A stretch of 64,000 nucleotides of DNA, taken from the NCBI GenBank assembly GCA_035548495.1, contig DASZSV010000036.1, forward strand, positions 107,627-171,626, read 5' to 3'. The first letter of the stretch is position 1, and every line of letters starts with the position of its first letter. Under the pieces are notes generated by a model that saw only the letters and a list, made by a program, of their open reading frames with translations, did no database searches and was not told the origin of the DNA. The DNA comes from CAILZL01 sp035548495. GTDB lineage: Bacteria; Pseudomonadota; Gammaproteobacteria; Steroidobacterales; Steroidobacteraceae. Of the stretch, positions 35,227-44,173 are shown one piece after another. The position numbers were made by a program, and so were the translations under genes.

Positions 35227-35975
35227 GACTGCTTCCGCAATGACACGCGGATGTGACGCAGCAATACAAAGATGCGCGGACCTCTCACCAGATAGCGTTT
35301 CGCCAGACGCCGCGGGTCCTGAAGCAACCGGTACAACCATTCGCAGCCGATACGTTGCATCCAGCGTGGCGCGCGGCGTTCATCACCGGTCATGAAATTG
35401 ATGGAAGCACCAATGCACAAACCCAGGCCGCGAAAACGGTTTCGCTGTTTCACTTGTTGCGCGATGATTTCCTGCTGTGGCGAACCGATGGCCAGAAACA
35501 GAAAGCGCGCCGGACCATGTTGTTCAATGAATTGCAGGCAGGTTTCCACCGCGGCCGGATCCTTGATGAAGCCCATCGGCGGATTCAAGTGTTGCAGGTT
35601 CTTCAAACCCAGTTGATCGCGCAACATCTGCGCCTGTTGTTCGGTTGCGCCGATCAGTACCAGCTTGTCATCGGGTTGAATGACACGCCGGAACAATGCC
35701 GCGGTGAGATCGCTGCCGGCACATACCGGCAACGACACACCGCGCACCAGCTTGAACAGATAGGAAAGAAAACGGCTATCGAGCAGAATGTAACGCGCAT
35801 CTGCATACAGTTCGCGAAATCGTGCGTCATCGTGATAACGGATCAGGTGATCGGTATTCGGTGTTACGACATAACCAAACTCGTTCTGGCCGAAGTCCGC
35901 TGCAACTTTGATAAAACGTTCCAGATCATGATCATCAAATTGCAACAAAATGGGTTCAGGCATGGGGACAACCAT
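35223..35975 (-). CDS. WecG/TagA/CpsF family glycosyltransferase
   Basis: A 250-residue glycosyltransferase (GT26). Family motifs are YVVTPNTDHLIRYHDDARF near the N-terminus, RYILLDSRFLSYLFKLV, VCAGSDLTAALF and FLAIGSPQQEIIAQQ, with LGLCIGASINFMTGDERRAP. Members add N-acetylmannosamine- or ManNAc-type sugars to lipid-linked precursors. The ATG at 35975 is the longest conserved start; a Met at residue 5 is an alternative. It is followed by the O-antigen polymerase and should act before it. Confidence 0.9.
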   Translation of the reverse strand: MVVPMPEPILLQFDDHDLERFIKVAADFGQNEFGYVVTPNTDHLIRYHDDARFRELYADARYILLDSRFLSYLFKLVRGVSLPVCAGSDLTAALFRRVIQPDDKLVLIGATEQQAQMLRDQLGLKNLQHLNPPMGFIKDPAAVETCLQFIEQHGPARFLFLAIGSPQQEIIAQQVKQRNRFRGLGLCIGASINFMTGDERRAPRWMQRIGCEWLYRLLQDPRRLAKRYLVRGPRIFVLLRHIRVSLRKQS

Positions 35976-36101
35976 TCAGTAATGACCGCGCATTTATACA
36001 CGGATGAAACCGATTTTGCACCGGATCAGCATTCTTTGCTTGCCCGGCACGATGCCTGTCATTACTCTTTCACGCTTTGAAATGCCACTTCCGGAAGCAA
36101 C

Positions 36102-37763
36102 ATGCAGATTGATCTTCGCAACATGCCCGCCACACAGGACTGGAAAACGGATGTGTGCATCATAGGTGCGGGTGCGGCGGGCATCACACTGGCGCTGGAG
36201 CTGATGGACTCAGGACTGGATGTGCTGGTGCTGGAAAGCGGCGGCATGAAAGCCGAGCCTGCAACGCAGGCATTGTATGCGGGAACCGTCAGCGATGAGC
36301 ACCTGCATAGTCCGCCGGACAAATACCGGCAACGCCGCTTGGGTGGTTCCACCACCATCTGGGGCGGACGCTGCATGCCCTTTGATGAAATTGATTTCGA
36401 ATCGCGAAGCTATGTGGCACACAGTGGCTGGCCGATGGCCTTGCAGGAATTGCAGCCTTTCTACGCGCGCGCCAATCAACTGTGTGAAGCCGGTGAATAT
36501 GCCTACACCATTGAGCAGGCGTTCAACAGGCCGATGCGGCCGATGATTGCCGAATTCCACAGCAACCACTTCACAACCAACACGCTGGAACGTTTCAGTT
36601 GTCCCACGGATTTTGCGGCACGCTATGGACATTTGCTGCGGGCCGCGAAAAATGTGCGGCTGGTGTTGCATGCCAATGTCACACGCATTCAACTCAATGG
36701 TGATGGCTTGCAGGTGGAGAGCATCACCGCAAGTACACTGCCTGAACATGGCAACAAGACACTGGTGGTGAAAGCGCGCCATTTTGTGCTTGCAACCGGC
36801 GGCATTGAAGTAGCACGCATGTTGCTCGCCAATCGTGATGTACATGCCGGTGGCATTGGCAATCATCATGATGTCGTTGGCCGTTACTATATGTGTCATC
36901 TCGCCGGCACAGTGGGCACGCTGACATTCAGGCGATCGCTGTCACAAGTGTGGCATGGTTACGATGTCTCTGATGATGGTGTGTACTGCCGCCGTCGTCT
37001 GGCGCTGCGTCCCGACGTGCAGCGTGCGCAAGGCATTGGCAATTTCATCGCACGCCTCCATCATCCGCGCATCACGCTGCCCGAACATCGTAATGCCGTG
37101 CTGTCGTTGCTATACCTTGCGAAGCCGTTGATACCATATGAATATGGCAAGCGTTTGTATGGTGAAGAAGGCACGCCACTGCTGACATGGCTGAAGCACC
37201 TGCGCAATGTATTGGCAGGTCCGTTTGATGCGGCGGGCTTTGCATGGCACATGCTGCGTGATCGAAAATTGGCGGAACGCAAGTTTCCTTCCATTATCAT
37301 CAAGCCCAAAGCGCCGTTGTTCAGTCTGGACTTCCATGCAGAGCAGGAACCCAATCCTGCAAGCCGCATCACACTCGGCAATGAACGCGATGCATTGGGC
37401 ATACCGCGCGTCAATGTAGACTGGCGTTATACATCTGGTGACGTATCCACGGTCAGTCGTGCCATTGCATTGCTGGCCGGCGACATCGAACAATCCGGCG
37501 CGGGCACGTTTGACTATGATCCAGCATCGCTTGAATTTGAAATGACACGCTATGGCGCCTATGGCGGACATCATATTGGCACCGCACGCATGGGTATTGA
37601 TGAGCGCAGCAGTGTAGTGAATGCTGACTGCCGAGTGCATGGGGTCAATAATCTTTATATCTCCAGCGCTGCCGTGTTTCCCACCTCCAGCCAGGCCAAT
37701 CCCACCCTGACCATTGTGGCCCTGGCGTTGCGCATGGCGGCTCATTTACGGAACAAGACATGA
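36102..37763 (+). CDS. GMC-type FAD-dependent oxidoreductase
   Basis: A 553-residue flavoprotein of the GMC (glucose-methanol-choline) oxidoreductase family. FAD-binding motifs are VCIIGAGAAGITLALEL near the N-terminus and RLGGSTTIWGGRCMPFD; the C-terminal substrate-binding domain ends with GGHHIGTARMG, DCRVHGVNNLYISSAAVFPT and NPTLTIVALALR. GMC enzymes in such clusters probably oxidise a sugar or polysaccharide hydroxyl. It overlaps the epimerase gene by four bases (ATGA). Confidence 0.88.
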   Translation: MQIDLRNMPATQDWKTDVCIIGAGAAGITLALELMDSGLDVLVLESGGMKAEPATQALYAGTVSDEHLHSPPDKYRQRRLGGSTTIWGGRCMPFDEIDFESRSYVAHSGWPMALQELQPFYARANQLCEAGEYAYTIEQAFNRPMRPMIAEFHSNHFTTNTLERFSCPTDFAARYGHLLRAAKNVRLVLHANVTRIQLNGDGLQVESITASTLPEHGNKTLVVKARHFVLATGGIEVARMLLANRDVHAGGIGNHHDVVGRYYMCHLAGTVGTLTFRRSLSQVWHGYDVSDDGVYCRRRLALRPDVQRAQGIGNFIARLHHPRITLPEHRNAVLSLLYLAKPLIPYEYGKRLYGEEGTPLLTWLKHLRNVLAGPFDAAGFAWHMLRDRKLAERKFPSIIIKPKAPLFSLDFHAEQEPNPASRITLGNERDALGIPRVNVDWRYTSGDVSTVSRAIALLAGDIEQSGAGTFDYDPASLEFEMTRYGAYGGHHIGTARMGIDERSSVVNADCRVHGVNNLYISSAAVFPTSSQANPTLTIVALALRMAAHLRNKT

Positions 37764-38716
37764 AACGGGTACTGGTGTTTGGCGGCGATACTGGCGTGGT
37801 GGCAACTCGGGTTGCGAATGCGCTGACTGAACTGGAATGGGCTCATCCGCTATTTGCCGATACGCGACGGCCTGCAATGCTGAATGCGCACGTTGAACAT
37901 GTGCCGTTCATCATCACCAGCCCGCAGGCAATGATGGATGCAATGCGTGATGTTGATGCAGTGATCAGTTGTGTCGAGAACAATCCTGATCTCATCCGGC
38001 AATCTGCAACAGCATTGTTCAATGCTGCCCAACGATTTCCTGAAAAGCGTGTGGTCCTGTTCAGCAGTATGGCCGTATATGGCGGTCAGGAAGGCGTGCT
38101 CGATGAAAGTGCTGCATTGAATGCCGTTGATGATTATGCGGCTGCGCGCATTGATGCAGAATCAATGGCCGCAAACAGTAACACTGTTTGCCTGCGCGGT
38201 GGTGTGGAATATGGTCCGGGCAGTGCGCGCTGGAGTGGTCTGATTGCAAGATTGCTGATGTCAAAACGTCTGGGTGATCTGGGCGCGGCAGGCGATGGCT
38301 ATTGCAATCTGTTGTTCATGGATGATCTGGTGGATGCGATGATCAAGTCATTGCAGTTGACGGGCATGCAACACCAGGTGTTCAACCTGTGTTCCAGTGA
38401 ACGCATCACCTGGAATGAGTATCTGATTCGTTACGGTGTTGCGCTTGGCGCTGTGCCGGTGAAACGCATCAGTCGTCGTTGCTTGAAGTTTGAAACCAGG
38501 TTGGCCATCCCGTTAAAGATTGCCGAATTAATACTGGGTCAGTCCAATGCTGCGCGCCTGCATGTACCGGCGGCCATTTCGCCTGCAATGATCAGAACGT
38601 TCAATCAACGCATATTGATGAATACCAGCAAGGCGGAGCATCTTCTCGGAATGAAGTGGACACCACTGCAGACAGGTTTGCAGACTGCAGCAGAGTGGGT
38701 GCGTGATGCTGTTTGA
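37760..38716 (+). CDS. NAD-dependent epimerase/dehydratase family protein
   Basis: A 318-residue short-chain dehydrogenase/epimerase-like protein. It starts RVLVFGGDTGVVATRV, a Rossmann NAD(P) motif slightly off the GxxGxxG form. The expected YxxxK is replaced by a sequence such as DDYAAARIDAES, with Tyr but no clear Lys, so catalysis is uncertain. Later motifs (CLRGGVEYGPGSARWSGL; NLCSSERITWNEYL) are typical of the NAD-dependent epimerase family. It is coupled to the GMC oxidoreductase. Confidence 0.8.
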   Translation: MKRVLVFGGDTGVVATRVANALTELEWAHPLFADTRRPAMLNAHVEHVPFIITSPQAMMDAMRDVDAVISCVENNPDLIRQSATALFNAAQRFPEKRVVLFSSMAVYGGQEGVLDESAALNAVDDYAAARIDAESMAANSNTVCLRGGVEYGPGSARWSGLIARLLMSKRLGDLGAAGDGYCNLLFMDDLVDAMIKSLQLTGMQHQVFNLCSSERITWNEYLIRYGVALGAVPVKRISRRCLKFETRLAIPLKIAELILGQSNAARLHVPAAISPAMIRTFNQRILMNTSKAEHLLGMKWTPLQTGLQTAAEWVRDAV

Positions 38717-38912
38717 CGACAATATGTCATTGCGGTCATCATGCTTGATGCTCCAGCCCCTCCTGAAGCGATTCAATATTGATCCAGAGCAGTTCATGGA
38801 TCAAGTGCAGCACTTTCACGAACGTTATGCTCACTGCGCTGGTTCAGTAGATAACATCACCCGCTTTGCCGCACGATTCAGACACAAGTGGGGGTCAGGG
38901 AGTGCAAGTTGA
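38706..38912 (+). CDS. Small unknown ORF after the epimerase
   Basis: A 68-codon frame starting with an ATG that overlaps the epimerase end. The translation (MLQPLLKRFNIDPEQFMDQ and HFHERYAHC segments) looks protein-like and helical, but no family is recognised and the ribosome site is absent. It may be a remnant of a polysaccharide gene or a chance frame. The rest of the gap to 39092 holds nothing recognisable. Confidence 0.3.
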   Translation: MLFDDNMSLRSSCLMLQPLLKRFNIDPEQFMDQVQHFHERYAHCAGSVDNITRFAARFRHKWGSGSAS

Positions 38913-39092
38913 AAAACGGATGAACAAGCAGGCGGCATAATAAAACGCGTGCAATCAAGGTTCACTCATCCGTGACGTTCCTCAAATCGTTGAGAGCTAT
39001 CCACTTCCAGAAGTTACTCAACACTGTTCTGTATCGAAGTCTTTCTCATGCCAAACCAATGAATGACATGTCTGGAAAAGATTCGCAATACA

Positions 39093-40289
39093 TCAGGGCT
39101 GGAAACGCGCCTCAAAGTTAATGCCATAGGTGTTGTTCCTGAAGGTAAACGCTGCAAGCTGCGAATTCCGGTTCTCATACCTGTAATACGGTGTAATGGT
39201 CAGCCAGCGCAGTGCCGCGTATTTCAGGCTGACTTCGGTGCTCTTGACGGTGTCATCACGTTGAGTGGCAGTGGTGCCGGTAAACTCGCCTTTAACATTC
39301 GCTTTGTTGTAGGTGTAATTTGCCGACAGCATAATCTTCTCGGTTGCCTGCCAGCTTAGTCCCGCAGTGCCACCGGTTGTCAATTGGGAGCCAAATGTAG
39401 TGTTGTATGTGTCAAGTGCGCGCAGAAATTTCAAATAGTAACTTGTCTTTGGCGTCAGCTGCTGACTGAATGAAAACGATCCTGTGGTGGCGGATACGTC
39501 AAAGCCGGTTTGCACACGAACGTTGTAGCCTACAACGCCACTCAACAACGTACGAGCCCCCAACTTGTAGTCAATAGTGTATTCATACGCGGTCTGCGTA
39601 TATCCGGGCTGGTTGGAATTCTTGTAATGCCCGCTTTTACGATTAACGCTTACGCCGGTTGTCAAGTTCGCCGAGCCGATGAATTTGACACCGGCATTTC
39701 CCTGTGACTCGTTGACGTCGTAACTTTGAGCGCCGGCATCGGGCAATTTCGCTGTCAGATATGAAATGCCGCCATCAACTCGCCAGTGCGAGTTCATGTC
39801 ATAGGTTGCAGAGGCGTTGGTTATCTGTGTGGTTTCAATATACGACAGGTTGGGATCCGAAATATTGACGTCAAGGAGTGAGAGCTGATGACGGTTATAT
39901 TGTGTTCCGATATTGCCCTTGATCTTGTAAGTGGCGGTCCAGTCAAGGCCGGTGGTGCCGGCGAACTCGTCATGATTCAACTGCGTAAAATTCTGATACA
40001 CAAAGTGACTGTAATTGGTGGTGAGATAAAAACGGTTGTCACGCCAGCGATATTCGCCGTCAATGCCGCCCGCATAGTCTTCAAAGCTGTCTTCCAGCCG
40101 ATATTCACCTGAAGCGTCCTGGCGAGGTGTATCGCTTGGCACCAGCAGCAGGTTTGAATCGTGCTCGTAGCGCACCAACGCATGTGGTGTGATGTTTCCT
40201 TCGGCATACGCTGCGGTCGTGCCCAGCAACATCGCCATGCCCAGCCAGCTCCTGTGTCGCAGGAAAGAAACGTTTTTGTCGTTGGTCAT
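39093..40289 (-). CDS. Outer-membrane beta-barrel protein, exopolysaccharide type
   Basis: A 398-residue exported protein. A signal peptide (residues ~8-29, cut after AYA) is followed by many alternating hydrophobic strands ending in YGINFEARFQP, with a penultimate aromatic typical of outer-membrane barrels. It begins NITPHALVRYEHDSNLLLVP, as in the EpsL/'surface lipoprotein-like' barrels found in exopolysaccharide loci. The ATG at 40289 is selected because the signal peptide starts there; the open frame extends to 40763 over the neighbouring GH5 fragment. It probably exports or modifies polysaccharide at the outer membrane. Confidence 0.75.
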   Translation of the reverse strand: MTNDKNVSFLRHRSWLGMAMLLGTTAAYAEGNITPHALVRYEHDSNLLLVPSDTPRQDASGEYRLEDSFEDYAGGIDGEYRWRDNRFYLTTNYSHFVYQNFTQLNHDEFAGTTGLDWTATYKIKGNIGTQYNRHQLSLLDVNISDPNLSYIETTQITNASATYDMNSHWRVDGGISYLTAKLPDAGAQSYDVNESQGNAGVKFIGSANLTTGVSVNRKSGHYKNSNQPGYTQTAYEYTIDYKLGARTLLSGVVGYNVRVQTGFDVSATTGSFSFSQQLTPKTSYYLKFLRALDTYNTTFGSQLTTGGTAGLSWQATEKIMLSANYTYNKANVKGEFTGTTATQRDDTVKSTEVSLKYAALRWLTITPYYRYENRNSQLAAFTFRNNTYGINFEARFQP

Positions 40290-40429
40290 GAAACACCCGT
40301 TCGGATCGCAGATTGAAGCGCCTAGTTTAAGGCGAATGCTGAGGCTGTGTGTAGCGGAATTTGCAGTGCCGGGCAGAGAAAAGCAGCAGAACGGCTCCCG
40401 GCCTTTACTTCTTTTCAGCAAAGCCATTT

Positions 40430-41014
40430 CCGGATCGTTGGCAGGATGGCGTGCAGATGGATTCGTATGTACCGCTGTGGTCAACCAGCTATGGCCATAC
40501 ATGGCAATCAGCGGGCATGCAGGCCATGCTTGATGCCGTAAGAGGTACCGGCGCCACCAACGTGATACTGGAAAGCGGGCTGGATTATTCTGCCACGCTG
40601 GATTCGTGGCTGACATACAAGGCCAATGATCCACTGAATCAGCTTGCGGCCGTGTGGCATGCATACCATGCTTATGGATATACATGGGGTACGGAGTGTT
40701 ATACACATCCGGGATGGTGTGATGATCGTTCCTACACCAATGCCGATGCGATACTTGCAGCAAACTATCCGGTGATCGTCACGGAATTTGGTGATCAGAA
40801 CAAGGCGGGTACGGTGGGTGCTCCTTTTGCTTCCACTTTATTGCCCAAGCTGGATGCTCGCGGAATTTCATACTTGGGCTGGACCTTTACGGTTTCAGGA
40901 GACAGTAACAACATACTGATCAAGGACAACAACGGTACGCCAACCGATGGTTATGGTGTCTACGTCAAAGCACATTATCTGTGTCGTGATGCGGGAACCG
41001 CCAACTGCCCGTAA
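40430..41014 (+). pseudogene. Glycoside hydrolase family 5, C-terminal fragment
   Basis: The frame encodes the C-terminal half of a GH5 cellulase-like enzyme: GMQAMLDAVRGTGATNVILE, the HAYHAYGYTWG segment and the nucleophile Glu in PVIVTEFGDQ, then YLGWTFTVSGD. The N-terminal half, including the acid/base Glu of the NEP motif, is missing; KPFPDRW at the start aligns near NEP. It is therefore probably inactive. It lies in a polysaccharide cluster, divergent from the barrel protein and partly overlapping its upstream region. It is followed by a strong terminator. Confidence 0.72.
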
Positions 41015-41033
41015 ACCCCGGCCGGCCTTGTTA

Positions 41034-41073
41034 CAAAAAAAACTCACCCGCGTTCAACGCGGGTGAGTTTTTT
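41034..41073. terminator. Strong bidirectional intrinsic terminator
   Basis: AACTCACCCGCG (41041-41052) pairs perfectly with CGCGGGTGAGTT (41058-41069) around a five-base loop. It is preceded by a run of A and followed by a run of T, so it can stop transcription from both sides. It lies between the plus-strand GH5 fragment and the minus-strand tatA. Confidence 0.93.
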
Positions 41074-41142
41074 ATTGCCTGGAGTTTTTACTGTTCGCCG
41101 GTGCCGGTAACAGTCACCTCTGTCTGGCAATGATCTGTAACA

Positions 41143-41388
41143 TCATGCCTTGTGCTGTTCCGGTGTTTTCTGTTCCTTGCTGTCGGCATTGCCGTGCGAA
41201 CCGATCTGGTTCATGTTGGCCGGATTCGCTTCCGCACTGGCTTCGGCTTCACCGCTTTTCATGGAGTCTTTGAATCCCTTGACGGCTGCACCCAGGTCCG
41301 AGCCGATGGTGCGCAGCTTCTTGGTACCGAATACCAGCAAGACAATTGCCAGGATGATCAACAGATGTCGTGGGGCAAAAATATCCAT
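41143..41388 (-). CDS. tatA: Twin-arginine translocase subunit TatA/E
   Basis: An 81-residue TatA-type protein: an N-terminal membrane helix (RHLLIILAIVLLVFG), then an amphipathic helix (KKLRTIGSDLGAAVKGFKDSM) and a polar Gln/Asn/Lys-rich tail. It forms the pore of the Tat pathway for folded proteins. No tatB or tatC is in the window. The ATG at 41388 gives the normal N-terminus; the frame extends further upstream to 41469 without support. Confidence 0.9.
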   Translation of the reverse strand: MDIFAPRHLLIILAIVLLVFGTKKLRTIGSDLGAAVKGFKDSMKSGEAEASAEANPANMNQIGSHGNADSKEQKTPEQHKA

Positions 41389-41602
41389 CGCAATAACTCT
41401 ACTGAAAACGAAAACTTGAAAGATGGCCAATAGTAACCCGGACGCGTGCGGTTGCACATTGTCGCTCAATAACGCCCGCTCTGGCCACCATTATGCACAA
41501 TGGATTGATATTGTGCGGCATGCTCGTGAAAAATACGTCATTATTTGCCTGTTTGCGCAGGCATATCAGTAACAATTGTGATGGTATTCACGAGGGGTTC
41601 CT

Positions 41603-43390
41603 TTGCGTTATTCATGGCTGTTGATTGTGTTGCTGTCCATGACGCCGCTGTGGCTGTACAGCATGTTCGCGCGTGGTTACTGGACGCCGGATGAGCCACG
41701 CGAAGCCGATATGGCATGGCACATGAGCCGGAGCGCTGTCACGCATCAGGGTGATTGGGTGTTGCCGGAATTGGGTGGCCACAAATTCCTGGAAAAACCG
41801 CCGTTGTCCTACTGGCTTACGGCGGCATCATTCAAATTGTTCGGACAATCCTCAGCGGCCGCGCGTGTACCCAATGTTCTCTATGTTGTTATCGCCGTGG
41901 TGTCCATCGGTTTAATGGTTCAGGCCATGGCGGGCACCAGCATGGGCATGCTGGCGGCGATGTTGTTTGCTTCCATGTTTGAAACATTGCGCGTGAGCAT
42001 CTGGCTGGCACCGGATGCCTGTTTGCTCGCGGGGTGTGCCATGTCGTTGCTGGGTGCATATCGCGGCTATATTGCGCAAGACGACAGCGCCAAGCTGAAG
42101 TGGTACACGCTGATGCATGCCGGGGCACTGTGGGGATTCATGGCCAAGAGTGCCATCGGCTGGCTGGTGCCGGGACTTGCATTGCTGATCATGATCGCGT
42201 GGGAACGCCGCTGGCGCGAACTTGTCCGCCCGCAGTTGTGGGCAGGTTTGCTGTTGCAAGTCGTGGTGATTGGCATCTGGGTAGATGCCGTGTTTCATCA
42301 AGCGGATGGTGTCAATGATCTGCGAGTGTTGTTCTGGAATAACTTGATGGGACGATTCGCGCACATCCATGCACCCGCTGCCATTGACTATGCCACTGCA
42401 CATCAGAACTGGCCGGGCAAGTATCTGGCCGAATTGCCGTACTATATTTTTCCCTGGTGCCTGCTGTTGATCGGTGCATTGCGGCGTGCATGGCGGTTGA
42501 TGCGCGCTGAGCCGGAAAGCAGGCAGGCTGCGGCTGACCGGACAACATGGCGCTTTGCGCTGGCATCATGGTTGCCTTTCGCCATTCTCATTTCGCTGTC
42601 GGCAACTGCACGTGATGTGTACTTTGCACCGGCATTGATCGGCATCAGTGTGACCATTGCATTATGGGTGCGCGACGTGGGTACGGCGGCCGGCAAGTTT
42701 GATGTGTGGATGTTGCGTGCCACGCGCTACCTTGTGGTGCTGCTGGTGTTGCTGGTGCTGATCATTCTGGTGCTGTTAAGCATGACAGAGTTGCGCAGTG
42801 ACAGGCAGTTGGTGTGGATTGCACTGTCCATCACCGCACTGGCGGCCGTCGGCTGGATGGCGTGCAGGCGGGCGGCATCAGCACAACGCAGCAATCAATA
42901 TCCCATCAGCATTGCCTGGTGTTATCTCGTCACCATCATGACATTGACCATTGCGATGCTGACCGCAGTACCCGTGGTCAATCGCTGGCAGAACCTTGGT
43001 GCGATCGCCACCAGCGTTAAACGCGATGCTGGTGAACAGCCGCTGGCGGTGTTGCATCCGGATGAAACCACCATTGCCATGCTGGACTATCACTCGGATC
43101 TGCAAATTACCGCACTCAATACACCCGGTCAAAGCACAACACAGATGATCAATGACTGGTTCAGGCAATATCCGCGCGCACATGTGCTGGTGTTGTTGCC
43201 GGGCCATGCACCCGGTGCGATGACTGCATTGCTGGAACGTCATAAACGGATAAGGCAACCTGGTGATGGCGTGGTGGATGAGTTGATCAACAATCATGCA
43301 GCCATGATTGCGGCGCGCTATGAATTACCGATGGGCAGGCGCTATGCAATGCTGGTTGCGCCATTGCATGCAGAGGGGAAAGCACCATGA
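41603..43390 (+). CDS. ArnT-like glycosyltransferase family 39/83 protein
   Basis: A 595-residue inner-membrane glycosyltransferase. It has about ten to twelve membrane helices in the first ~430 residues, and the N-terminal loop YWTPDEPREADMAWHM holds the conserved Asp/Glu (DE) motif of the PMT/ArnT (GT83) family. The C-terminal ~150 residues are soluble. Such enzymes move a sugar from polyprenyl phosphate to lipid A or other surface acceptors. The start is TTG 41603, with GAGGGG upstream. It overlaps the DODA gene by four bases, so these genes are co-translated. Confidence 0.83.
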   Translation: MRYSWLLIVLLSMTPLWLYSMFARGYWTPDEPREADMAWHMSRSAVTHQGDWVLPELGGHKFLEKPPLSYWLTAASFKLFGQSSAAARVPNVLYVVIAVVSIGLMVQAMAGTSMGMLAAMLFASMFETLRVSIWLAPDACLLAGCAMSLLGAYRGYIAQDDSAKLKWYTLMHAGALWGFMAKSAIGWLVPGLALLIMIAWERRWRELVRPQLWAGLLLQVVVIGIWVDAVFHQADGVNDLRVLFWNNLMGRFAHIHAPAAIDYATAHQNWPGKYLAELPYYIFPWCLLLIGALRRAWRLMRAEPESRQAAADRTTWRFALASWLPFAILISLSATARDVYFAPALIGISVTIALWVRDVGTAAGKFDVWMLRATRYLVVLLVLLVLIILVLLSMTELRSDRQLVWIALSITALAAVGWMACRRAASAQRSNQYPISIAWCYLVTIMTLTIAMLTAVPVVNRWQNLGAIATSVKRDAGEQPLAVLHPDETTIAMLDYHSDLQITALNTPGQSTTQMINDWFRQYPRAHVLVLLPGHAPGAMTALLERHKRIRQPGDGVVDELINNHAAMIAARYELPMGRRYAMLVAPLHAEGKAP

Positions 43391-44169
43391 GCCGTCTGCC
43401 CGTATTGTTTATTGGACATGGCAGTCCGCTGACTGCATTTGAAGACAACAAGTACACGCAGGGATGGACATCATTGGTCAATGGCATCAAGCCCAGAGCA
43501 GTGTTGTGCATTTCTGCGCACTGGTGCACCAGCGGCGCCGGTGTGACGGCCATGTCATCGCCGCGCACCATCCATGATTTTTACGGTTTCCCGGAACATC
43601 TTTATCAGTTTCAATATCCTGCGCCGGGTGATCCACAGTTGGCGCGGCGCATCGCGGAAATACTTGCGCCCTTGAATGTGCATCAGGATCAGCAATGGGG
43701 TCTGGATCATGGTTGCTGGGCCGTGATGAAGCATCTGTATCCGCAAGCCGATGTGCCGGTGGTGCAGTTAAGTATCGACATGAATCGTGAAGCGCACTGG
43801 CATCATGACATCGGCAGACAACTGTCTGTATTGCGCGATGAAGGTGTGCTGATTCTGGGCAGTGGCAATGTTGTACACAACTTGCGGCGCATCCAGTTCC
43901 CTGATGCTGCGCCTGCGTACGATTGGGCGGTGCGATTCAATCAGCAGGTCAGGCAATGCATCGAATCGCGCGATGTTCAACCACTCATTGATTATCAAGC
44001 CGGTGATGAAGCATTGCGCCAGGCGGCGATGCTTTCGATTCCCATGCCGGATCATTATTTTCCCCTGCTATATGTACTTGGCGCCAGCGATGAGCGTGAT
44101 GCGATTGATGTATCACTCGACGATATTGTGCTGGGTTCCATCAGCATGATGTGCGTCAAGCTGGGCTGA
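43387..44169 (+). CDS. DODA-type extradiol dioxygenase (YgiD-like)
   Basis: A 260-residue protein of the class III extradiol dioxygenase family. Metal-binding histidines are in IGHGSPLTAF near the N-terminus, the middle SAHWCTSG and LDHGCWAVMKHL, and GSGNVVHNLR. E. coli YgiD can cleave L-DOPA. The ATG overlaps the preceding stop (ATGA), and the double-ABC gene starts four bases after its stop. The true substrate is unknown. Confidence 0.87.
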   Translation: MSRLPVLFIGHGSPLTAFEDNKYTQGWTSLVNGIKPRAVLCISAHWCTSGAGVTAMSSPRTIHDFYGFPEHLYQFQYPAPGDPQLARRIAEILAPLNVHQDQQWGLDHGCWAVMKHLYPQADVPVVQLSIDMNREAHWHHDIGRQLSVLRDEGVLILGSGNVVHNLRRIQFPDAAPAYDWAVRFNQQVRQCIESRDVQPLIDYQAGDEALRQAAMLSIPMPDHYFPLLYVLGASDERDAIDVSLDDIVLGSISMMCVKLG

Positions 44170-44173
44170 GTGA

